From: Coriobacteriales bacterium
GTDB taxonomy: Bacteria > Actinomycetota > Coriobacteriia > Coriobacteriales > UBA8131
Direction: 5' to 3'
NCBI GenBank assembly: GCA_031272005.1
Contig: JAISUQ010000178.1
Location: 1 to 17,425 of the forward strand
DNA length: 17,425 nt
Shown piece by piece: positions 14,089-17,425 of the stretch (position 1 is the first letter of the stretch; each line of letters starts with the position of its first letter). The notes beneath the pieces were generated by a model. That model did no database searches. It was not told where the DNA came from and saw only the letters and a program-made list of their open reading frames with translations. The position numbers were made by a program, and so were the translations under genes.

Positions 14089-14973
14089 TTGAGCAACACA
14101 ACCAGGACCATCAAACAGATCGCCATCTATGGCAAGGGTGGCATCGGCAAGTCCACCACCACCAGCAACATCTCGGCCGCCTTGGCCGATATGGGCTACA
14201 AGGTGATGCAATTCGGCTGCGACCCCAAGGCCGATTCCACCAACACCCTGCGCGACGGCAGCTATATCCCCACCGTGCTGGATTTGCTGCGGGAGAAGAA
14301 GAAGGTCGACGCCCATGAGGCCATCTTCACCGGTTACGGCAATATCTACTGCGTGGAGGCCGGCGGCCCGGCGCCGGGTGTGGGTTGTGCCGGACGCGGC
14401 ATCATCACCGCCGTGCAGCTGCTCAAGCAGCAAAACGTCTTCGAGGAACTGGAGCTGGACTACGTGATCTACGATGTCCTGGGCGATGTGGTCTGCGGCG
14501 GCTTCGCCGTGCCTATCCGCGAGGGTATCGCCCAGCACGTCTTCACCGTCACCAGCGCCGACTTCATGGCCATCTATGCCGCCAACAATCTGTTCAAGGG
14601 CATCCAGAAATACTCCAACGCCGGCGGCGCCCTGCTCGGCGGGGTGATTGCCAACTCCATGCAGCACCCCTACCAGCGAGAGATAGTCGACGACTTCGTG
14701 GCGCGTACCTCCACCCAGGTCATGCAGTACGTGCCGCGCTCCATCACCGTCACCCAAAGCGAGCTGACCGGCAAGACCACCATCGAGGCAGCGCCGCAAA
14801 GCGAGCAAGCCCAGGTCTACCGCCAGCTGGCCAAGCGCATCGACGAGCACACCCTAAGCACCACCCCGGCACCGCTGACCCCCGATGAGCTCAAGGATTG
14901 GGCCGCCAAGTGGGCCGATACCCTGGTAGCCATCGAAAGCGGCGAGGTGCGCGGAGAAAGGGCAGGGATCTGA
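14089..14973 (+). CDS. NifH-like Fe-protein reductase
   Basis: A 294-residue NifH/BchL-family ATPase. As a homodimer with one [4Fe-4S] cluster it passes electrons, with ATP hydrolysis, to a D/K component 1. Seen: P-loop GKGGIGKST (15-23), switch region CDPKADST (44-51), and cluster ligands Cys100 (GVGCAGRGI) and Cys136 (DVVCGGFA). The start is TTG at 14089, 8 nt after AAGAGGAGGAG; upstream ATG at 14029 would place the leader terminator inside the gene. The next gene starts 1 bp after its stop. It is the only NifH-like gene visible, so it may serve both D/K pairs. Canonical nifH is less likely, given the partners and the absence of nif accessory genes here. Confidence 0.92.
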   Translation: MSNTTRTIKQIAIYGKGGIGKSTTTSNISAALADMGYKVMQFGCDPKADSTNTLRDGSYIPTVLDLLREKKKVDAHEAIFTGYGNIYCVEAGGPAPGVGCAGRGIITAVQLLKQQNVFEELELDYVIYDVLGDVVCGGFAVPIREGIAQHVFTVTSADFMAIYAANNLFKGIQKYSNAGGALLGGVIANSMQHPYQREIVDDFVARTSTQVMQYVPRSITVTQSELTGKTTIEAAPQSEQAQVYRQLAKRIDEHTLSTTPAPLTPDELKDWAAKWADTLVAIESGEVRGERAGI

Positions 14974-14974
14974 T

Positions 14975-16483
14975 ATGCCGGAGATAAACCTCAAAGTCCC
15001 CGCTGTGGCGGTGCGCGAGATCCGCCTCAACACCATCACCGGCTACGAAGGCTCGGCCGCCAATTTGGTGCAGCAGTCCTGCTGCGGCGCTGCGCTGCAA
15101 GACCAGCCGCGCAGCTTCACCCAATGCCTGGGCTGCTCGACATCCAATGCCGCCTGCATGGTGACGCTGGTGCAGGACGGCGTGGTCATCAGCCACGGGC
15201 CGGTGGGTTGCTCCACCTGTCTGCACGAGTTCGCCTTCACCTACCGGGTCAACGCGCCGCTGCGCGGGGTGGAAAAGCCCACCCAGCGCCATATCTATAC
15301 CACTAACTTAAGCGAGGACGACACCGTCTTCGGCGGCAACGAGAAGCTGGCCGAGTGCATCCGCGAGGTCTACGAGCGCGACCATCCCGGGGTCATCTTC
15401 ATCATCACCACCTGCGCCTCCGGCATCATCGGCGACGATGTGGAGGGCATCGCCAACGACGCCGAGGAGGAGCTGGGCATCCCGGTGGTGGCTATCTTCT
15501 GCGAGGGATTTCGCTCCAAGGTCTGGACCAGCGGTTTCGACGCCGGCTACCACGGTATCGCCCGCAAGTTGATTCGCCCGCCAGCCACCGGTAGCGATGG
15601 CCAGCCGCAGCGCCGCGAGATCATCAACGTCATCAACTTCTGGGGCTCGGACATCTTCTCCCGCTGGTTTGAGCGCTTCGGTTGCAAGCCCAACTTCATC
15701 ACGCCGTACTCCACCACCGAGTCACTGGCCGCTTCCAGCGAGGCCCGCGCCAGTGTCCAGGCCTGCACCACCTTGGGCTCCTACCTCAGCGGGGCGTTGG
15801 AGAAGGAATTCGGCGTGCCGGCGCTGAAGGCCGCGCCGCCTTACGGCATCCCGGCCACAAACCGCTGGCTGCGGGCGTTAGGCGAGCTGCTCGGTCAGCC
15901 GCAGGTAGCCGAGGAGATCATCGCCGATGACCTGGCCGAGTTCGGCCCGCAGATCGAGGAATTGCGCGCCCAGCTGGCTGGCAAGACGGCTTATGTCACC
16001 GCCGGTGCCGGCCATGGTCACTCGCTGCTCTCGCTGCTCGGCGAGCTGGGCATTGAGGCGCAGGGGGCTGCCCTTTTCCACCACGACCCGCTCAATGACA
16101 TCGACAGCCCCGAAGCCGACTCCCTGGTGGCCCGGGTGCGCGACTATGGGGACGTGCCGCGCCTGTCGATTTGCAACAAGCAGGAGTTCGAGCTGGTCAA
16201 CGTGCTCAGCCGGGTGCGCCCGGACCTGCTGCTGGCCCGCCATGGCGGCATGACGCTGTGGGGCGCCAAGCTGGGCATCCCCTCGCTGTTGATCGGCGAT
16301 GAGCACTTTGGCATGGGCTACCAGGGGCTGGTCAACTACGGCCAGGCCATCTTGGAGGTGCTGGAGAACAACGAGTTCGTCACCAACCTGCGCCAGCATG
16401 CTATCAATCCATATACCAAGTGGTGGCTGGAGCAGCCGCCCTATACCTTCCTGGGAGACGAAGATGACGACTGGCTTAATTGA
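14975..16483 (+). CDS. Nitrogenase-like component 1, alpha (NifD-like) subunit, second copy
   Basis: A 502-residue paralogue of the subunit at 11866-13347. Candidate P-cluster cysteines are Cys54, Cys79 (HGPVGC) and Cys147 (TTCASGIIGDD); Cys264 (VQACTTLGSY) aligns with the NifD cofactor cysteine. The region matching NifD's cofactor histidine reads IGDEHFGMGYQG (440-451), with a His offset from the usual place. Extra cysteines near the N-terminus (36, 37, 51, 61, 82) distinguish it from the other copy, as does an insert at 201-213. The ATG is 1 bp after the NifH-like stop and the end overlaps the NifK-like gene by 20 bp, so H, D and K are tightly coupled. Which copy performs which reaction cannot be told from sequence alone. 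Confidence 0.88.
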   Translation: MPEINLKVPAVAVREIRLNTITGYEGSAANLVQQSCCGAALQDQPRSFTQCLGCSTSNAACMVTLVQDGVVISHGPVGCSTCLHEFAFTYRVNAPLRGVEKPTQRHIYTTNLSEDDTVFGGNEKLAECIREVYERDHPGVIFIITTCASGIIGDDVEGIANDAEEELGIPVVAIFCEGFRSKVWTSGFDAGYHGIARKLIRPPATGSDGQPQRREIINVINFWGSDIFSRWFERFGCKPNFITPYSTTESLAASSEARASVQACTTLGSYLSGALEKEFGVPALKAAPPYGIPATNRWLRALGELLGQPQVAEEIIADDLAEFGPQIEELRAQLAGKTAYVTAGAGHGHSLLSLLGELGIEAQGAALFHHDPLNDIDSPEADSLVARVRDYGDVPRLSICNKQEFELVNVLSRVRPDLLLARHGGMTLWGAKLGIPSLLIGDEHFGMGYQGLVNYGQAILEVLENNEFVTNLRQHAINPYTKWWLEQPPYTFLGDEDDDWLN

Positions 16484-17425
16484 GCAGGAACGCTATACCT
16501 GCGCCATCGGGGCGCTGCAAAGCGTGGTGGCCATTCCGCGCGCCGTGCCCATCCTGCATTCCGGGCCAGGCTGCGGCACGATGATCCAGGGCTTCTTCGA
16601 GCGCTCCACCGGGTACGCCGGCGGCTCCACCTCGCCGTGCACCAACTTCTCCGAGACCGAGGTGGTCTTCGGCGGCACCGACCGGCTGCGCTCGATAATC
16701 AAGAACACCTACAAGATCCTGGACACCGACCTGCAGGTGGTGTTGACCGGCTGCACAGCCGACATCGTCGGCGATGACGTGGCCAGCGTAGTGGGGGAGT
16801 TCAGCAGTGACGGCCGCCCCATCGTGTACGTGGAGACGGCCGGCTTCAAATCCAACAACTTCGTCTCCCATGCCAACGTGGTCAACGCCATCATCGACCA
16901 GTACTCCGACGGCTTCGCGCTGGACTACCTGCCGCGCTCCAACAAGCGGTTGGTCAACGTCTTCGCCTCGATTCCCTACCAGGATCCCTTCTGGCAGGGC
17001 AACCTGCGCGAATACAAGCGGCTGCTGGAGGCGCTGGGGCTTCAGGTCAATATCCTGTTCGGCACCTCGGCCCGCGGCGTGCAGGAATGGCAGTCCATCC
17101 CGGCTGCCAACTTCAACGTGCTGATCTCGCCATGGTACGGCCTGCCGATAGTCGAGAACCTGGCGGAGAAGTACGGGCAGCCCTTCTACCACTTCCCGCA
17201 CATCCCGATTGGCGCCAATGAGACCACCCGCTTCCTGCAGGGGCTGGCCAGCTTCGCGGTGGCCGAAGGCGCCCTGCCAAGCGACGAGAGCGCCCGGGCG
17301 CTGATTGCCTTCGAGGAGCAGGCCTTCTACAACGAGGTCGACAACCTGGCCACCTTCCTGCTGGAGTTTCGCTACGGGTTGCCCAATCATGTCCACATCT
17401 TCCACGACGCCGGCTATGTGGTGGG
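16464..17425 (+). CDS. Nitrogenase-like component 1, beta (NifK-like) subunit, second copy, partial
   Basis: An open frame of 320 codons that runs off the right end of the window. GGGAG lies about 6 nt before the ATG, inside the end of the NifD-like gene. P-cluster cysteines are Cys13 (YTCAIGAL), Cys37 (HSGPGC) and Cys97 (TGCTADIVGDD). The sequence follows the minus-strand NifK-like protein closely (VVAIPRAVP, YAGGS, ETEV, VNVFASIPYQD, LLEFRYGLP) but begins about 90 residues later, without the helical and poly-Gln N-terminus. The C-terminal third or so is missing beyond 17425. Confidence 0.88.
   Translation, partial: MTTGLIEQERYTCAIGALQSVVAIPRAVPILHSGPGCGTMIQGFFERSTGYAGGSTSPCTNFSETEVVFGGTDRLRSIIKNTYKILDTDLQVVLTGCTADIVGDDVASVVGEFSSDGRPIVYVETAGFKSNNFVSHANVVNAIIDQYSDGFALDYLPRSNKRLVNVFASIPYQDPFWQGNLREYKRLLEALGLQVNILFGTSARGVQEWQSIPAANFNVLISPWYGLPIVENLAEKYGQPFYHFPHIPIGANETTRFLQGLASFAVAEGALPSDESARALIAFEEQAFYNEVDNLATFLLEFRYGLPNHVHIFHDAGYVV

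Noticed and set aside
14089..17425. Authentic nitrogen-fixation nifHDK operon
   Set aside because: D subunits lack the evident cofactor histidine region of NifD, the K subunit is N-terminally short, no other nif genes are present, and the context is sulfur metabolism.

Overview
The window holds an organosulfur-assimilation locus built around nitrogenase-like enzymes. G+C-rich coding DNA is separated by A+T-rich promoters with near-consensus -35/-10 boxes. Starts include GTG and TTG, ribosome binding sites are strong, and one solute-binding protein is a Tat-type lipoprotein. This suggests an anaerobic Gram-positive bacterium. Coriobacteriia-like Actinomycetota or a G+C-rich Bacillota are my best guesses, with low confidence.

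Left edge (1-952): a tRNA-Val(UAC) gene on the minus strand, surrounded by fragments of its own 3' end and strong hairpins. Next comes a small TSCPD-domain protein gene whose reading frame runs through a 14-bp repeat array into the tRNA.

Minus strand, 953-6193: a transcription unit reading leftward. It encodes a YezD-like (DUF2292) small protein, O-acetylhomoserine sulfhydrylase (MetY) and a NitT/TauT/SsuABC-type importer (permease, ATPase, Tat lipoprotein binding protein).

Minus strand, 6406-13347: a second leftward operon. It encodes nitrogenase-like component 1 subunits (NifD-like, then NifK-like with a 12-glutamine tract), followed by a second importer of the same class (ATPase, two different permeases, binding protein).

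Plus strand, 14089-17425: a divergent operon with a NifH-like reductase, a second NifD-like subunit and a second NifK-like subunit cut by the window end. The window therefore has two paralogous D/K pairs and one visible NifH-like electron donor.

Between the divergent operons (13348-14088), each operon has its own sigma-70-type promoter, its own operator-like palindrome (core ACTTATAAGT) and a leader of about 200 nt ending in a textbook intrinsic terminator just before the gene. The same palindrome lies at the yezD promoter and, with one mismatch, upstream of metY, so the whole locus looks like one regulon with added transcription attenuation.

Working model (inference): the importers take up small organosulfur compounds. 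The NifH-like protein feeds electrons to one or both D/K complexes, which cleave C-S bonds as in methylthio-alkane reductase (Mar). The released methanethiol or sulfide is fixed by MetY onto O-acetylhomoserine to make methionine or homocysteine.
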